Assembly (NCBI GenBank): GCA_020831845.1
Contig: JAFIFV010000058.1
Coordinates: 35,405-99,404, forward strand
Source: Ectothiorhodospiraceae bacterium
GTDB lineage: Bacteria; Pseudomonadota; Gammaproteobacteria; Nitrococcales; Aquisalimonadaceae
Length of the DNA: 64,000 nt
Direction of reading: 5' to 3'
Below the pieces are notes generated by a model, which worked only from the letters and a program-made list of their open reading frames with translations, made no database searches and was not told the DNA's origin. The position numbers and the translations under genes were made by a program. Of the stretch, positions 28,616 to 38,842 are shown piece by piece. Positions within the stretch are counted from its first letter, which is position 1; every line of letters begins with the position of its first letter.

Positions 28616-29799
28616 GTCCGCCCCCCCGGGCGCGACCGCGCGCCACCCTCTGCCAACCGGAGTTCGTGCGCGGCGCGCAGCACCAGCGCGAGAGCCACCA
28701 CTGTCATCAACAGGCTGCTGCCCCCGTAGCTCATCAACGGTAGTGTCAACCCCTTGGTGGGCAGCAGCCCCATGTTCACGCCGACGTTGATGAAGCCCTG
28801 GATGGCGAGCCAGATCCCCACGCCGAAGCAGAGATAGGCGGCAAACGGTCGACCGGCGTACATGGAGGCAGCGCCCGTGGCCATTACCCGCCAGCAGATG
28901 TAGCTGTAGAGCCCAACCAGCACCAGGATGCCGATCAGCCCCAGTTCCTCGGCCATGACGGCAAAAACGAAATCGGTGTGCGCTTCGGGCAGGTAGAACA
29001 GCTTTTGCACACTGCCACCCAGACCCACACCGAAAAGTTCACCGCGGCCGATGGCAATCAATGACTGGGTCAGCTGGAACCCACTGTTGAAGGGGTCGGC
29101 CCAGGGATTGGAGAAGGACAGCAACCGCTCCAGGCGGTAGGGGGACGCGAAGATCAGCGCCACCCCGGCGCCCACCGCGCCGGCCAGAAGCACGGCGAAA
29201 CGCCACAGCGGTACGCCGCCGAGGAATAGCACACCCATGCCGGTGCCCACCATCACCACCGCGGTACCGAAATCCGGCTGCATCAGCATCAGCAGGCTCA
29301 AGACGACCAGCAGCGTCAGGGGGATCAGGAAGCCGCTCATGCTGCTGCGGACCTGCTCCCCCCGACGCACCAGGAAAGCGGCCAGGTAGACCATCAGCGC
29401 CAGCTTCGCCACTTCAGAGACCTGCAGATTGAACACCCCCAATGGGATCCAGCGGGTGGCTCCGTTGACTTCACGACCGACCCCGGGGAGAAGCACCAGA
29501 ACCAGCAGCGCCAGGCCGAAAAGCATCAGCAAGCCGCTCAGGCGCCGGACGGTCTCAAGCGGCGTGCTCAGCACCAGCCAGCCCATGGCATACGCTATTG
29601 CCACGAACAGCACCTGACGCTGCAGGTAGTAGAACGGTGCGCCCAGATTCCGCTCGGCCAGCGAGATCGATGCCGATGCCACCATGACCAGGCCGAAAAG
29701 CGTCATTGTCACGATGGCGGCCAGCAGCCGGCTGTCCGTCTCCGGGAGCAGCACGCCGGACAGACTGGAGCCGAACGTCGGACGCATCACCGCGCTCAT
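28612..29799 (-). CDS. ftsW: Lipid II polymerase FtsW (SEDS family)
   Basis: A 395-residue septal peptidoglycan glycosyltransferase with about ten membrane helices, acting with FtsI. Conserved SEDS parts are present: GATRWIPLG, VMVGTGMGVLFLGG, the extracellular loop DPFNSGFQLTQSLIAIGRGE with the neighbouring GLGGSVQKLFYLPEAHTDFVFA, and the terminal LPTKGLTLPLMSYGGSSL. It overlaps murD and murG by 4 bp on each side. Confidence 0.97.
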   Translation of the reverse strand: MSAVMRPTFGSSLSGVLLPETDSRLLAAIVTMTLFGLVMVASASISLAERNLGAPFYYLQRQVLFVAIAYAMGWLVLSTPLETVRRLSGLLMLFGLALLVLVLLPGVGREVNGATRWIPLGVFNLQVSEVAKLALMVYLAAFLVRRGEQVRSSMSGFLIPLTLLVVLSLLMLMQPDFGTAVVMVGTGMGVLFLGGVPLWRFAVLLAGAVGAGVALIFASPYRLERLLSFSNPWADPFNSGFQLTQSLIAIGRGELFGVGLGGSVQKLFYLPEAHTDFVFAVMAEELGLIGILVLVGLYSYICWRVMATGAASMYAGRPFAAYLCFGVGIWLAIQGFINVGVNMGLLPTKGLTLPLMSYGGSSLLMTVVALALVLRAAHELRLAEGGARSRPGGRT

Positions 29800-31145
29800 G
29801 CTGTCAGCCTCCCCACCGCCGCAGCGAACGCATCACCACGGGCCATGTAGTTGCTGTACATATCCAGGCTGGCGCAGGCGGGGGACAGCAGGACCAGATC
29901 GCCGGGCCTGCCCAGCTCGGCGGCACGCTTCACCGCCTGCTCCATATCGGCCACCCGCTCGACCGGCAGTACCGGCGCCAGCACCTGCTCCAGCAACGGC
30001 GCGTCGCGGCCCAGCAGTATTGCGACCCGGGCGCGCTCCGCCAGCGCCGTCGCCAGCGGGCTGAAATCGGCACCCTTGCCGTCGCCCCCGGCGATCAGCA
30101 GCAATGGCTGTTCCAGCCCCTCCACTGCAGCCAGCGTCGCGCCAACGTTGGTCGCCTTGGAATCATTGATCCAGTCCATGCCTGCCCGACGCGCCACCCA
30201 CTGCATACGGTGCGGAAGGCCGGCAAAGTTCCGCAGCGCGTCCAGCGCGGCACCGCGTTCCACTCCGGCGTGCTCGGCGAGCGCCAGCGCCGCCAGCGCA
30301 TTCACGAGGTTATGCTGCCCCCGGATGCGCAGCGCACCCGCCGGCAGTAGCATGTTCTGGCCCTGGCATAACCAGATCTCCTCTTGCCGGCGGCGCAATC
30401 CGTAGTCCCTGGCCGAGACTGGCTCGGAGGCGCCGAAGGAAATGCTGGCCCGGCCGGGTCTGGCCATGCGCCGTACCAACGGGTCGTCCCGGTTGAGCAC
30501 CATCAATCCCTCGCCGGCGTAGACACCTGCCTTGATCGAGGCGTAACGCTCCATGTCGCCATGACGATCCAGGTGATCGGCGCTGACGTTGAGCACGGTG
30601 GCCGCCACCGGCCGCAGGCTGGAGAGGGTCTCCAACTGGAAGCTGGAGATCTCGAGCACGTAGAGATCGGGCTCCGGCTCCCGGAAAAGCTCCAGCGCCG
30701 GTGTCCCGAGATTCCCGCCCACTGCGACATCGAGCCCGCCCCGGGCGGCCATCTGGCCCACCAGCGTGGTTACGGTGCTCTTGCCATTGGAGCCGGTGAT
30801 GGCCACGACCGGCGCCCGCGCCACCCGTGCAAACAGTTCCATCTCGCCAACCACTGGCACGCCGGCCGCGACGGCCGCGACCACCGCGGGATGGTCCGGA
30901 GCGATTCCCGGGCTCAACACAACCTCGGCGGCGGATCGCAGCAACGCTGCATCGATACCGCCCAGGTGCAGCTGAATATCGGAACCGAGCGCACGGACGC
31001 TATCCGCGCCCGGAGGCTCGGCCCGGGTATCGGTCACCGCAACGGGCACACCCTGCCGGCTGAGATAGCGCGCAGCCGCGAGCCCGGAAGCCCCCAGCCC
31101 CACGATCACCGACCTGCCGTTGCCTTGTGCGCTTTCTGCCATCAT
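29796..31145 (-). CDS. murD: UDP-N-acetylmuramoylalanine--D-glutamate ligase
   Basis: A 449-residue Mur ligase that adds D-glutamate. Features are the N-terminal SVIVGLGASGLAAARYL, the ATP P-loop ITGSNGKSTVTTL, DHLDRHG, and the C-terminal GGDGKGADFSPL with the DLVLLSPACAS segment. Two adjacent ATG codons (31145, 31142) are possible starts. The first overlaps the mraY stop by one base and is used here. The same frame stays open far upstream, but that stretch is antisense or shadow sequence of mraY. Confidence 0.96.
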   Translation of the reverse strand: MMAESAQGNGRSVIVGLGASGLAAARYLSRQGVPVAVTDTRAEPPGADSVRALGSDIQLHLGGIDAALLRSAAEVVLSPGIAPDHPAVVAAVAAGVPVVGEMELFARVARAPVVAITGSNGKSTVTTLVGQMAARGGLDVAVGGNLGTPALELFREPEPDLYVLEISSFQLETLSSLRPVAATVLNVSADHLDRHGDMERYASIKAGVYAGEGLMVLNRDDPLVRRMARPGRASISFGASEPVSARDYGLRRRQEEIWLCQGQNMLLPAGALRIRGQHNLVNALAALALAEHAGVERGAALDALRNFAGLPHRMQWVARRAGMDWINDSKATNVGATLAAVEGLEQPLLLIAGGDGKGADFSPLATALAERARVAILLGRDAPLLEQVLAPVLPVERVADMEQAVKRAAELGRPGDLVLLSPACASLDMYSNYMARGDAFAAAVGRLTA

Positions 31146-32227
31146 CAGCGGATCTTCAGCGAAGCGAGACCAATCAGGACCAGAATCACGGTCACAATCC
31201 AGAAACGGACAATGACACGCGGCTCCGGCCAGCCCTTGAGTTCGAAATGGTGATGCAACGGCGCCATGCGGAAGATGCGCCGCCCGGTCAATTTGTAGGA
31301 GGCGACCTGGAGAATGACGGAGACGGTCTCCATCACGAACACGCCCGCCATGATGAACAGCACCAGCTCCTGTCGTGTCACCACTGCCAGCACGCCCAGC
31401 GCGGCCCCCAGCGCGAGCGCCCCCACGTCGCCCATGAACACCTGCGCCGGATAGGCGTTGAACCACAGGAATCCCAGTCCCGCACCAACGAGCGCACCGC
31501 AGAAAATGACGGTCTCGCCGACTCCCGGCACGAAGGGGATCCCCAGGTAGTTGGCAAAATTGAAGTGCCCCGATAGATAAGCAAACACTCCGAGCGCACC
31601 CCCCACCAGCACAGTGGGATTGATAGCCAACCCGTCCAGCCCGTCGGTGAGGTTCACCGCATTGCTGGTCCCGACGATGACGAGATAGGCCAGCGGAATG
31701 AACAGCCAGCCAAGCTGCCAGGAAACATCCTTCACGAAGGGCAGGATCAGCGTGGTCTCGACCGCGTTCTGCGCGCTGAAATACAGGAAGCAGGCCGCGG
31801 CGATGCCGGCCACTGATTGCCAAAAGTACTTCGAGCGGGCCGACAAACCCTTGCTGTTGCCATACCGCAGCTTGAGATAGTCGTCCCAGCCGCCGACGGC
31901 ACCGAAAGCCAGCGTGGTGAACAGCACTACCCAGACATAGCGGTTGGTCAGATCGGACCACAGCAGCGTGGCCACGGCCACTGCCAGCAAGATGAGCGCC
32001 CCACCCATGGTGGGCGTCCCGGCCTTGGAGAAATGCGACTTCGGACCGTCCTCGCGAATCTGCTGACCGATCTGATACTGGCTAAGCCTGCGAATCAGGA
32101 AGGGCCCGAACACGAACGACACCACCAGCGCCGTCAGCACCCCCAGGATCGCCCTCAGGGTGATGTACTGGAACACCCTGAAGCCGCTGTGGAATTCTTC
32201 GAGCCAGCCTGCCAGGTACAACAGCAC
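31145..32227 (-). CDS. mraY: Phospho-MurNAc-pentapeptide transferase MraY
   Basis: A 360-residue, ten-helix membrane enzyme that makes lipid I from UDP-MurNAc-pentapeptide and undecaprenyl phosphate. Hallmarks are [13 protein letters not shown], the Asp pair in [38 protein letters not shown] and the [12 protein letters not shown] motif near the C-terminus. It starts with GTG, overlapping the murF stop (TAG) by one base. Confidence 0.97.
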   Translation of the reverse strand: MLLYLAGWLEEFHSGFRVFQYITLRAILGVLTALVVSFVFGPFLIRRLSQYQIGQQIREDGPKSHFSKAGTPTMGGALILLAVAVATLLWSDLTNRYVWVVLFTTLAFGAVGGWDDYLKLRYGNSKGLSARSKYFWQSVAGIAAACFLYFSAQNAVETTLILPFVKDVSWQLGWLFIPLAYLVIVGTSNAVNLTDGLDGLAINPTVLVGGALGVFAYLSGHFNFANYLGIPFVPGVGETVIFCGALVGAGLGFLWFNAYPAQVFMGDVGALALGAALGVLAVVTRQELVLFIMAGVFVMETVSVILQVASYKLTGRRIFRMAPLHHHFELKGWPEPRVIVRFWIVTVILVLIGLASLKIR

Positions 32228-33582
32228 TAGGCGCCCTCCCCGTTATTATTCTGCTTCGCCAGCGCCGTCACCACGCGCTCCAGGCCCATGCTGCGCGAGC
32301 CTTTCACCAGCACCACCACGCCTCCGCCGATCAGCGGCCGCAACGCATCGATCAATTGCTGGTGATCGGCGAAATGCATTCCGCCGTCGCCGAACGCCTC
32401 CACCGCGGCGCGGCTGAGCGTGCCGACAGCGAACAGCCGGGTCACGCCCAGGCGACGCGCCTCGCGCCCTGCGCGCGCATGCATTTCCTCACCTTCCGCG
32501 CCGAGTTCCCCCATGTCGCCCAGTACCAGCCAGGGCTCCCCAGGCTGTTCCAGCAGTACGGCCAACCCCGCCGACAGCGACGCGGGGTTCGCGTTGTAGC
32601 TATCGTCGATCAGCCAGCCGCCGCCCTTGGCCGTCACACGCTGCAGTCTGCCGCCGGCAGGCCGGAACCGTTCCAGCCCAAGACGAATCCGGTCCGGCTC
32701 CACGCCCAGCGTCACCGCGACGGCTATGGCGGCAAGTGCGTTCATCCGGTTATGCCGGCCAGCCACCGGCAGGCGAACATGCAGGGGACCGAGCGGGGTT
32801 TCCACTTCGAACACGTCGCCGCGCACGGTCTCTGAGCCACGCACGTCCGCGTCCTTCGAGAAACCGAAGCCCACAATCCGCCGGCCAGCGGCGTATCCCC
32901 GCCACAGATCGGCATAGGTGTCATCCACATTGATCACCGCCGCGGCCCCCGGTCCGAGAGCGCGAAACAGCTCCCCCTTGGCCCGGGCCACCCCGTCCAG
33001 GGATCCGAACCCTTGCAGGTGCGCCGGTCCGGCGTTGGTCACAACGGCCACATCGGGTTCCGCGAGCCCGGCCAGATAGGCGATCTCCCCGGCGGCACTG
33101 GCCCCCATTTCCACCACCGCGTAGCGATGTTCAGAGCCGATGCGACTCAGCGTCAGCGGCACGCCCAGCTCATTGTTGAGGTTGCCCTGCGTTGCGTAGG
33201 TGGGAGCCACCTGCTCCAGAATGCTCTGCAGCATCTGTTTGACGGTGGTCTTGCCGTTGCTGCCCGTGATCCCGACCACCGAACAGGACTGCTGCAGCCG
33301 CCACCAGCGACCCAGCCGCCCCAACGCCTGCCGCGCGTCGTCCACCAGCAGCGCCGGCTCCGCCTCCTCGACCGGGCGTTCCACCAGGACGGCGGAGGCG
33401 CCGGCGGCCAAGGCAGCGGCGGCATAGTCATGCCCGTCGAAGCGCGGACCGGTCAGCGCCACGAACAGATTGCCGACCTCGATGCGCCGGCTGTCCAGGG
33501 CCACCCCCCGGAATTCGGCGTCCTCACCCTGTAGCCCGGCCCCCAGCACGGGCAGCACCTGGGACAATCGCGCCCGGATCAT
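32227..33582 (-). CDS. murF: UDP-MurNAc-tripeptide--D-alanyl-D-alanine ligase
   Basis: A 451-residue Mur ligase that adds the D-Ala-D-Ala made by DdlB. The ATP P-loop is [42 protein letters not shown] and [15 protein letters not shown] are typical of MurF. It overlaps murE by 4 bp, and mraY follows immediately. Confidence 0.96.
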   Translation of the reverse strand: MIRARLSQVLPVLGAGLQGEDAEFRGVALDSRRIEVGNLFVALTGPRFDGHDYAAAALAAGASAVLVERPVEEAEPALLVDDARQALGRLGRWWRLQQSCSVVGITGSNGKTTVKQMLQSILEQVAPTYATQGNLNNELGVPLTLSRIGSEHRYAVVEMGASAAGEIAYLAGLAEPDVAVVTNAGPAHLQGFGSLDGVARAKGELFRALGPGAAAVINVDDTYADLWRGYAAGRRIVGFGFSKDADVRGSETVRGDVFEVETPLGPLHVRLPVAGRHNRMNALAAIAVAVTLGVEPDRIRLGLERFRPAGGRLQRVTAKGGGWLIDDSYNANPASLSAGLAVLLEQPGEPWLVLGDMGELGAEGEEMHARAGREARRLGVTRLFAVGTLSRAAVEAFGDGGMHFADHQQLIDALRPLIGGGVVVLVKGSRSMGLERVVTALAKQNNNGEGA

Positions 33583-35081
33583 GACGTCCCCCTCGCCATC
33601 AGCGCGGCCACCGTTTCACGATCGCTGTAATGCGTTCGGCCACTGGAGGTTTCCTGGTAATCCTCATGCCCCTTGCCGGCCACCAGCACCACATCACCGG
33701 GGGACGCCTGCGCCACCGCATGGGCGATAGCCTGTTTGCGGTCCCGGATGACCAAGGCCCTGTCCCGAATGAACCCGTTCAGAATGTCCTGCACGATGGC
33801 ATCCGGGTCCTCGCAGCGCGGGTTGTCGTCGGTCACGATCACCGCGTCGGAACCAGCCTCCGCGGCGGCCGCCATAAGCGGGCGCTTGCCGCGATCGCGT
33901 TCGCCACCGCATCCGAAAACACACCAGACCCGGCCATTGACGTGCTCCCGAAGGGCGGCCAGGGAAGCGCTCAGCGCTCCGGCCGTGTGCGCGTAATCCA
34001 CCACCACCAGCGGGTGACCGTCGGCCGGAAAACGCTCCATACGCCCGGGGACCGGGCGAATCCTCGCCACACCGCGAGCAATGGCGCCCGTTTTCCAGCC
34101 CAGCCCGCAAAGCACGCCAATGACAGCCAGCACGTTCTCCACGTTGAAGCGGCCGAGCAACGGCAAGTCCGCCTCCACCAGGCCCACCGGCGTGATCACC
34201 TCCACGCGCATACCCTCTTCATGCAGGGAGAGGCTGGTGCAGACCACCTCCGCATCGTCGTCAGACTGCATGGAGTAGCCAATGCAGCGCACACCCTGCG
34301 GCAGCTGCCGGTGAATCGAGCGCCCCAGTCCGTCATCCATGTTCAGCACGGCAGCCTGCAGACCCGGCATTGCGAACAGCCGGCGCTTGGCATCGGCGTA
34401 GGCTTCCAGAGACCCGTGATAATCCAGATGGTCCCGACCGAGATTGGTCAGAACCGCGGTATGGAAACGCACGCCGTCGACGCGCCCCTGGTCCAGGCCA
34501 TGGGAGGAGACCTCCATGCTGACGCAGGAAAGCCCCTGCCCCCTGAAATCAGCTAGCAAACCCTGCACCCGCGCGGCATCCGGCGTGGTATTGGCAAGCG
34601 ACTGCAGCTCGCCTGGCCGGCCATGCCCAAGGGTACCGATCACCCCGCAGGGTTCCGCCTGCTGCAGCGCCTGGGCCAGAAACTGGCTGACCGAGGTCTT
34701 TCCATCGGTTCCCGTCACCCCGATCACGCGCAGGTCCGCGGAGGGGTTCTGAAAGGCCCGGGCAGCCAGCGGCCCGAGGTGTGCGCCCAGCCGCGGCACC
34801 GCCACCGCAGGCAAACCTGCCTGCCCGCAACGCTCGATCACCAGCCCTGCATCAGCATCGCCCGAGGGCTCCCACAGCACCGCGGAGGGCTGGGCCGACA
34901 GGGCCTGATCCAGAAACCGGAGTCCGTGCTGCCGTTCACCGGCGCAGGCGGCGAAAACCCATCCCTGTCGCAGCTCCCGGCTATCCGCACTGAGTCCGGT
35001 CACCGGCACATCGGCGGCCACCGCCTGCTGAACCACCTCGCTCAACATGACCCGGGGGATGATGCGTTCCGCCGCCATCAT
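33579..35081 (-). CDS. murE: UDP-MurNAc-L-Ala-D-Glu--diaminopimelate ligase
   Basis: A 500-residue Mur ligase that adds the third residue of the stem peptide. The ATP site is VTGTDGKTSVSQFL. The carboxylated-lysine region and the C-terminal specificity motif DNPRCEDP are present. DNPR is the version that selects meso-diaminopimelate rather than lysine, as expected in a Gram-negative. It overlaps ftsI and murF by 4 bp on each side. Confidence 0.97.
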   Translation of the reverse strand: MMAAERIIPRVMLSEVVQQAVAADVPVTGLSADSRELRQGWVFAACAGERQHGLRFLDQALSAQPSAVLWEPSGDADAGLVIERCGQAGLPAVAVPRLGAHLGPLAARAFQNPSADLRVIGVTGTDGKTSVSQFLAQALQQAEPCGVIGTLGHGRPGELQSLANTTPDAARVQGLLADFRGQGLSCVSMEVSSHGLDQGRVDGVRFHTAVLTNLGRDHLDYHGSLEAYADAKRRLFAMPGLQAAVLNMDDGLGRSIHRQLPQGVRCIGYSMQSDDDAEVVCTSLSLHEEGMRVEVITPVGLVEADLPLLGRFNVENVLAVIGVLCGLGWKTGAIARGVARIRPVPGRMERFPADGHPLVVVDYAHTAGALSASLAALREHVNGRVWCVFGCGGERDRGKRPLMAAAAEAGSDAVIVTDDNPRCEDPDAIVQDILNGFIRDRALVIRDRKQAIAHAVAQASPGDVVLVAGKGHEDYQETSSGRTHYSDRETVAALMARGTS

Positions 35082-36811
35082 TGCCCCCCTCCCATGGCCG
35101 TCAGGCCAGGCACTTCGGAAAGCCCGTCCGGCGGCAGGTTCAGCAGCCGCAGCGCAGCGGACATGACTTCGCCAAAGACCGGCGCCGCCACCTGCCCCCC
35201 GTAGAACGCCTCGCCACTGGGTTCATCGAGCATCACGACCATAACCAGGCGCGGATCGCTGGCAGGCGCCATTCCGGCAAACCAGGCGACATAGTGATCG
35301 TCCGAATAGCTGCCACCCACCGCCTTGCGCACCGTCCCGGTCTTGCCAGCCACCCGATAGGAAGCCACTCGCGCGCCGGTCCCGGTCCCCCCGTCCTGCA
35401 CCGCCAGTTCCAGCATGTCCCTCAGAGCACGGGCCGTACCGACCCCCATCACCGACTCACCCTCAGGAGCCTCATCCAGGCGCACGAAGGATACCGGCCG
35501 CATGACCCCGTCGGCGGCAATGGCTGAATAGGCCTGGGCCAGTTGCAGCGGCGTGGCCGCAACACCGTAGCCAAAGGCCAGCGTTGCGCGGTCCACCCGT
35601 GAACGCGGCGCCTGCGCCGCCAGCACGCCGGCGGATTCACCCGGGAAGCCGGTGCCCTGGGCACGACCGAAACCCAGGCAAGCGAGCATGCCCCAGACCG
35701 CATCCTCCGGTAGGTCGAGCGCCAACTTGGCGGCGCCCACATTGCTGGACTTGGCAATCATGGTGGTAACGTCGATACGGCCGTAATCCCGGATATCCCG
35801 CACGGTATGCCCGGCGACCCGCATAACGCCGGGCTGCGTATCGAGCATGGAATCCGGTGTGTACTCCCCGCTTTCCAGGGCTGCGGCGACGGTGAACGGT
35901 TTGATGGTGGAGCCTGGCTCGTAGTAATCGGTCACCGCGCGGTTGCGATGCACGCCCCCGGCCATGCGGCTGCGATTGTTGGGATTGAAGGTGGGCTGGT
36001 TCACCATGGCGAGAACCTCGCCGGTGGCCGAATCCAGCATGACGAGAGAGCCACCCCGTGCACCATTCGCTGTGACCGCGCGCTTCAACTCCCGGTAGGC
36101 CACGTATTGCAGCCGGCGATCCACGCTAAGCGCGAGATCGCGGCCGGGCCGGGGTTCGCGAATCTGCTCCACATCGCCGATGACGCGCCCGAAGCGGTCC
36201 CGCAGCACGCGCTTGGAGCCCGGACGGCCGCGCAGCCAGCTCTCGTAGGCCAACTCCAGACCCTCAAGCCCCACGTCATCAATGTCGGTAAACCCGAGCA
36301 GATGTCCGGCCACCTCGCCAGCGGGGTAGAAACGGCGGAACTCGCGCTGCACCGAGACGCCGGGAAGTCCGAGATTCAGCGCCCGGCGGGCCATGTCCGG
36401 CGACACATGGCGACGCAGGTAGACGAACTCGCGCCCCTGTCGCGCCTCCAGCCGCTGTGCAAGTGAGCGCGCATCCAGCCCGAGAATCTCCGCAAGCTCC
36501 GGGATACGGTCAGCCGCCTCCAGCAGGTTGGCCGGGTGCGCCCAGACCGAATCCACGGGTGTGCTGATTGCCAACGGCTCCCCAGCACGATCGGTGAGCA
36601 TGCCCCGGTGGGCGGGAATGGTCATGGTGCGCAGATGGCGGGCGTCACCCTGGTGCTGGAGAAAATCCTTATGCACGAACTGCAGATCGACCGCTCGCCA
36701 CAACGTGCCAACCGCGAGACAGACAAACACCACCAGCACCAGCGCATAGCGCCAGCGCATGAAGGTCTGCTCCGTGTTGTTCCGCTGTCCCGTCACCGGC
36801 ACTCTCGCCAT
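35078..36811 (-). CDS. ftsI: Septal peptidoglycan transpeptidase FtsI (PBP3)
   Basis: A 577-residue class B penicillin-binding protein that cross-links septal peptidoglycan with FtsW. One membrane helix near residue 20 (YALVLVVFVCLAVGTLW) is followed by the dimerisation/pedestal domain and the transpeptidase domain. The active-site serine is in PGSTIKPF near residue 302, SSN near 355 and KTGT near 492. The ATG at 36811, 10 bp after the ftsL stop, gives the normal short cytoplasmic tail; a TTG 30 bp earlier is less likely. Confidence 0.96.
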   Translation of the reverse strand: MARVPVTGQRNNTEQTFMRWRYALVLVVFVCLAVGTLWRAVDLQFVHKDFLQHQGDARHLRTMTIPAHRGMLTDRAGEPLAISTPVDSVWAHPANLLEAADRIPELAEILGLDARSLAQRLEARQGREFVYLRRHVSPDMARRALNLGLPGVSVQREFRRFYPAGEVAGHLLGFTDIDDVGLEGLELAYESWLRGRPGSKRVLRDRFGRVIGDVEQIREPRPGRDLALSVDRRLQYVAYRELKRAVTANGARGGSLVMLDSATGEVLAMVNQPTFNPNNRSRMAGGVHRNRAVTDYYEPGSTIKPFTVAAALESGEYTPDSMLDTQPGVMRVAGHTVRDIRDYGRIDVTTMIAKSSNVGAAKLALDLPEDAVWGMLACLGFGRAQGTGFPGESAGVLAAQAPRSRVDRATLAFGYGVAATPLQLAQAYSAIAADGVMRPVSFVRLDEAPEGESVMGVGTARALRDMLELAVQDGGTGTGARVASYRVAGKTGTVRKAVGGSYSDDHYVAWFAGMAPASDPRLVMVVMLDEPSGEAFYGGQVAAPVFGEVMSAALRLLNLPPDGLSEVPGLTAMGGGQ

Positions 36812-36821
36812 TGTCGACCCA

Positions 36822-37091
36822 TCATTGCCGCACCACCTCAACCTCGTCCCGGTCGGGCAGTTTCATGTCCAGTTGCTCCCTGGCGACGCTTTCTATCCGC
36901 CCATGGGTGGCCCAGGCCCCCTGCTCCAACTGCAGCATTCCCCACTCGGCGTCCAGCGCATCGCGTGTTCTGTTTTCCTGCTCCAGCTCCGAGAAGAGCC
37001 GCCGGCTCTCGTGCTTGCTGTACACCACACCCACGGCGCTGACAGCGACGAGGCCGCCCAGCACGAGCGCGGCCACCCCTTGCACGTTCAC
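36822..37091 (-). CDS. ftsL: Cell division protein FtsL
   Basis: An 89-residue bitopic protein with a membrane helix at residues 5-22 ([18 protein letters not shown]) and a short periplasmic coiled coil ([19 protein letters not shown]). It pairs with FtsB and FtsQ to activate FtsWI. The sequence is poorly conserved in the family, so the call relies on topology and the fixed position between rsmH and ftsI. It overlaps rsmH by 4 bp. Confidence 0.92.
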   Translation of the reverse strand: MNVQGVAALVLGGLVAVSAVGVVYSKHESRRLFSELEQENRTRDALDAEWGMLQLEQGAWATHGRIESVAREQLDMKLPDRDEVEVVRQ

Positions 37092-38038
37092 TGCAAACGC
37101 TCCGCAACCCGCAGCACCGCACTGCGGGCCCGCGGGTTGATGGCCACTTCCTCGTCACCGGCCTTCACGGCCTTGCCGATGGTGCGCATCCGCGGCCGCA
37201 GCCCCTCCGGAATGATCGGCACTTCCGGCGGCAGATCCCGAACGCCGCCCGCGCGTCGCATGAACTGCTTGACCATGCGATCCTCCAGCGAGTGGAAGCT
37301 GATCACCACCAGACGGCCGCCCGGGGCCAGGCAGTCGCAGACGTTACCCAGGAACTGCTCCAGCGCATCCAGTTCGCCGTTGACGGCGATGCGCAGCGCC
37401 TGAAACGTGCGCGTCGCCGGGTGCTTGTGGCGTTCCTTGCGCGGCACTGCGGCGTCCACCAGCCTCGCCAGCTCTCCGGTGGTCCAAGGCAACTCACCCG
37501 CCTCTCGGGCGGCGACGATACGCCCTGCAATCCTGCGGGCGAAGCGCTCTTCTCCATAGACCTTAAGAACCCGCGACAGCTCCCGCTCGTCCACCGTGGA
37601 GAGCCAGTCCCGGGCGCTGACTCCCTGCTCGGGATCCATCCGCATATCCAGCGGGCCTTCCCGTAAAAAACTGAAACCGCGCTCGGCGCGGTCCAGTTGG
37701 GGGGAAGAGACTCCGAGGTCCAGCAAGACCCCGTCGAGCCGCCCGTCGAGCCCCTCCTCCTCCAGCCAATGCTTCAATTCCGCGAAAGACCCCCGGCGAA
37801 AACGACACCGCGGATCCCCCCCGAACTTCGCCCGCGCTTCGGTTTCCGCATCAGGATCCTTATCCACCATCCACAGCCGCCCTTGCGGACCCAGCAGCCC
37901 AAGGATGGCCGCCGAGTGCCCGCCGCGGCCGAACGTTCCATCCACGTAGAAGCCGTCATGTCGCACCTGCAGCCCCTCCAGCACTTCGGCCAGCATGACC
38001 GGCCGGTGTGCGTCTTCGCGCTGATCACCGGAACTCAC
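37088..38038 (-). CDS. rsmH: 16S rRNA (cytosine-1402-N4)-methyltransferase RsmH
   Basis: A 316-residue SAM-dependent methyltransferase (formerly MraW). [13 protein letters not shown] and [14 protein letters not shown] form the SAM-binding region. [17 protein letters not shown] and the C-terminal [16 protein letters not shown] confirm the family. The GTG at 38038 overlaps the mraZ stop (GTGA) and gives the family length. RsmI, which methylates the 2'-O of the same nucleotide, is encoded 1.2 kb away. Confidence 0.96.
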   Translation of the reverse strand: MSSGDQREDAHRPVMLAEVLEGLQVRHDGFYVDGTFGRGGHSAAILGLLGPQGRLWMVDKDPDAETEARAKFGGDPRCRFRRGSFAELKHWLEEEGLDGRLDGVLLDLGVSSPQLDRAERGFSFLREGPLDMRMDPEQGVSARDWLSTVDERELSRVLKVYGEERFARRIAGRIVAAREAGELPWTTGELARLVDAAVPRKERHKHPATRTFQALRIAVNGELDALEQFLGNVCDCLAPGGRLVVISFHSLEDRMVKQFMRRAGGVRDLPPEVPIIPEGLRPRMRTIGKAVKAGDEEVAINPRARSAVLRVAERLQ

Positions 38039-38487
38039 AGCGACAGGGACTCCAGCTCTTCCGACAGCTCGAAGTCCTCCGCCGCCTCGGCCAGCCACTG
38101 GTCGCAGTTCTCGGCCCACACCGATTCGTCCCAGAGCTCGAACTTGTTGCCCTGCCCGGTGAGTACGATCTTCTTGTCCAGCGACGCGAAATCCCGCAGC
38201 GGCGTGGGAAGCAGGATCCGGCCCGCACCATCCAGCTGCGTCTCGGTGGCATGCCCGAGCAGCAATCGCTGCAGCCGCCTGGTCTGCGGCTTGAGGCTTG
38301 GCAAGCGGATCAGCTTCTGCTCGATTTGCTCCCACTCGGGCATGGGATACACCAGCAGGCATCGATCAGGGTCCACGGTCACCACAATCTCGCCGTCACA
38401 GAGCTCCATGAGCTTCTCCCGATAGCGGGAGGGGAAGCTCATGCGCCCCTTGGCATCCAGATTGAGATGAGTGACACCCCGAAACAC
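38035..38487 (-). CDS. mraZ: Transcriptional regulator MraZ
   Basis: A 150-residue DNA-binding protein made of two SpoVT/AbrB-like half-domains with the repeated DxxGR motifs DAKGR (residues 11-15) and DGAGR (near 87). It represses its own dcw operon in E. coli. The GTG start has AAAGGG 7 bp upstream. Three 10-bp-spaced boxes that it should bind lie just upstream at 38507-38536. Confidence 0.96.
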   Translation of the reverse strand: MFRGVTHLNLDAKGRMSFPSRYREKLMELCDGEIVVTVDPDRCLLVYPMPEWEQIEQKLIRLPSLKPQTRRLQRLLLGHATETQLDGAGRILLPTPLRDFASLDKKIVLTGQGNKFELWDESVWAENCDQWLAEAAEDFELSEELESLSL

Positions 38488-38506
38488 GATTTACCCTTTC
38501 GCCCCC

Positions 38507-38536
38507 TGATAATCCATTTTTTTCCACTTTGTCCCA
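38507..38536 (-). promoter_or_regulatory. Three MraZ-box repeats
   Basis: Read on the minus strand, TGGGACAAAG, TGGAAAAAAA and TGGATTATCA are consecutive 10-bp units. Known MraZ operators are TGGGN repeats at 10-bp spacing. Only the first repeat keeps all three Gs. They begin about 3 bp after the predicted transcription start, fitting autorepression. Confidence 0.75.
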
Positions 38537-38545
38537 CTTCGGCAC

Positions 38546-38575
38546 ACTATAGGTAGCGGAACAAAGTATTGTCAA
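38546..38575 (-). promoter_or_regulatory. Sigma-70 promoter of the dcw operon (Pmra)
   Basis: On the minus strand a consensus TTGACA (-35, 38570-38575) and TATAGT (-10, 38546-38551) are separated by 18 bp. Predicted start is near 38539, followed directly by the MraZ boxes. No other strong promoter is apparent within the overlapping gene series down to ftsZ. Confidence 0.82.
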
Positions 38576-38796
38576 GCTGGAGGCCTCGTAAATCTTGCTT
38601 TTGCAACAACAACTTACGGAAAACTTCGCTGTCGTTGGCGAACGACAGGCAAAGCGAAAGATCTTCTTAATACAAATCAGCGCCTTAGGGGATTGTTCTT
38701 AGAGCAACGGAAGGAGAGTGGCCATAACTTTATGTTAGAAATAGAAAAACCAGATAACGGCCACGTATCTGATGTAAACAGCGAGTAAAGCCCTCA
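38576..38796. other. AT-rich spacer between dcw promoter and rnpB terminator
   Basis: About 220 bp of clearly lower GC than its surroundings, with no gene-like frame. It contains a perfect TGTCGTT-GGCG-AACGACA hairpin (38630-38647), flanked by further pairing TTCGC/GCGAA. It also has GTGGCC (38718-38723) and GGCCAC (38759-38764) bracketing a very AT-rich 35-bp stretch. No promoter or RNA family is recognised. Confidence 0.4.
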
Positions 38797-38830
38797 AGAA
38801 AAACGCCCCGCCACGGACGTGGACGGGGCG
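38797..38830 (-). terminator. Rho-independent terminator of rnpB
   Basis: On the minus strand CGCCCCG-T-CCACG-TC-CGTGG-CGGGGCG folds into a GC-rich stem with one unpaired base and is followed by TTTTTCTT. It lies about 13 nt after the RNase P RNA. Confidence 0.88.
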
Positions 38831-38842
38831 CGATGGTGAAGC

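Noticed and set aside
31146..31961. N-terminal extension of the murD frame
   Set aside because: The frame stays open inside mraY in another reading frame. The MurD start is fixed by its Rossmann motif and the TGATG junction.
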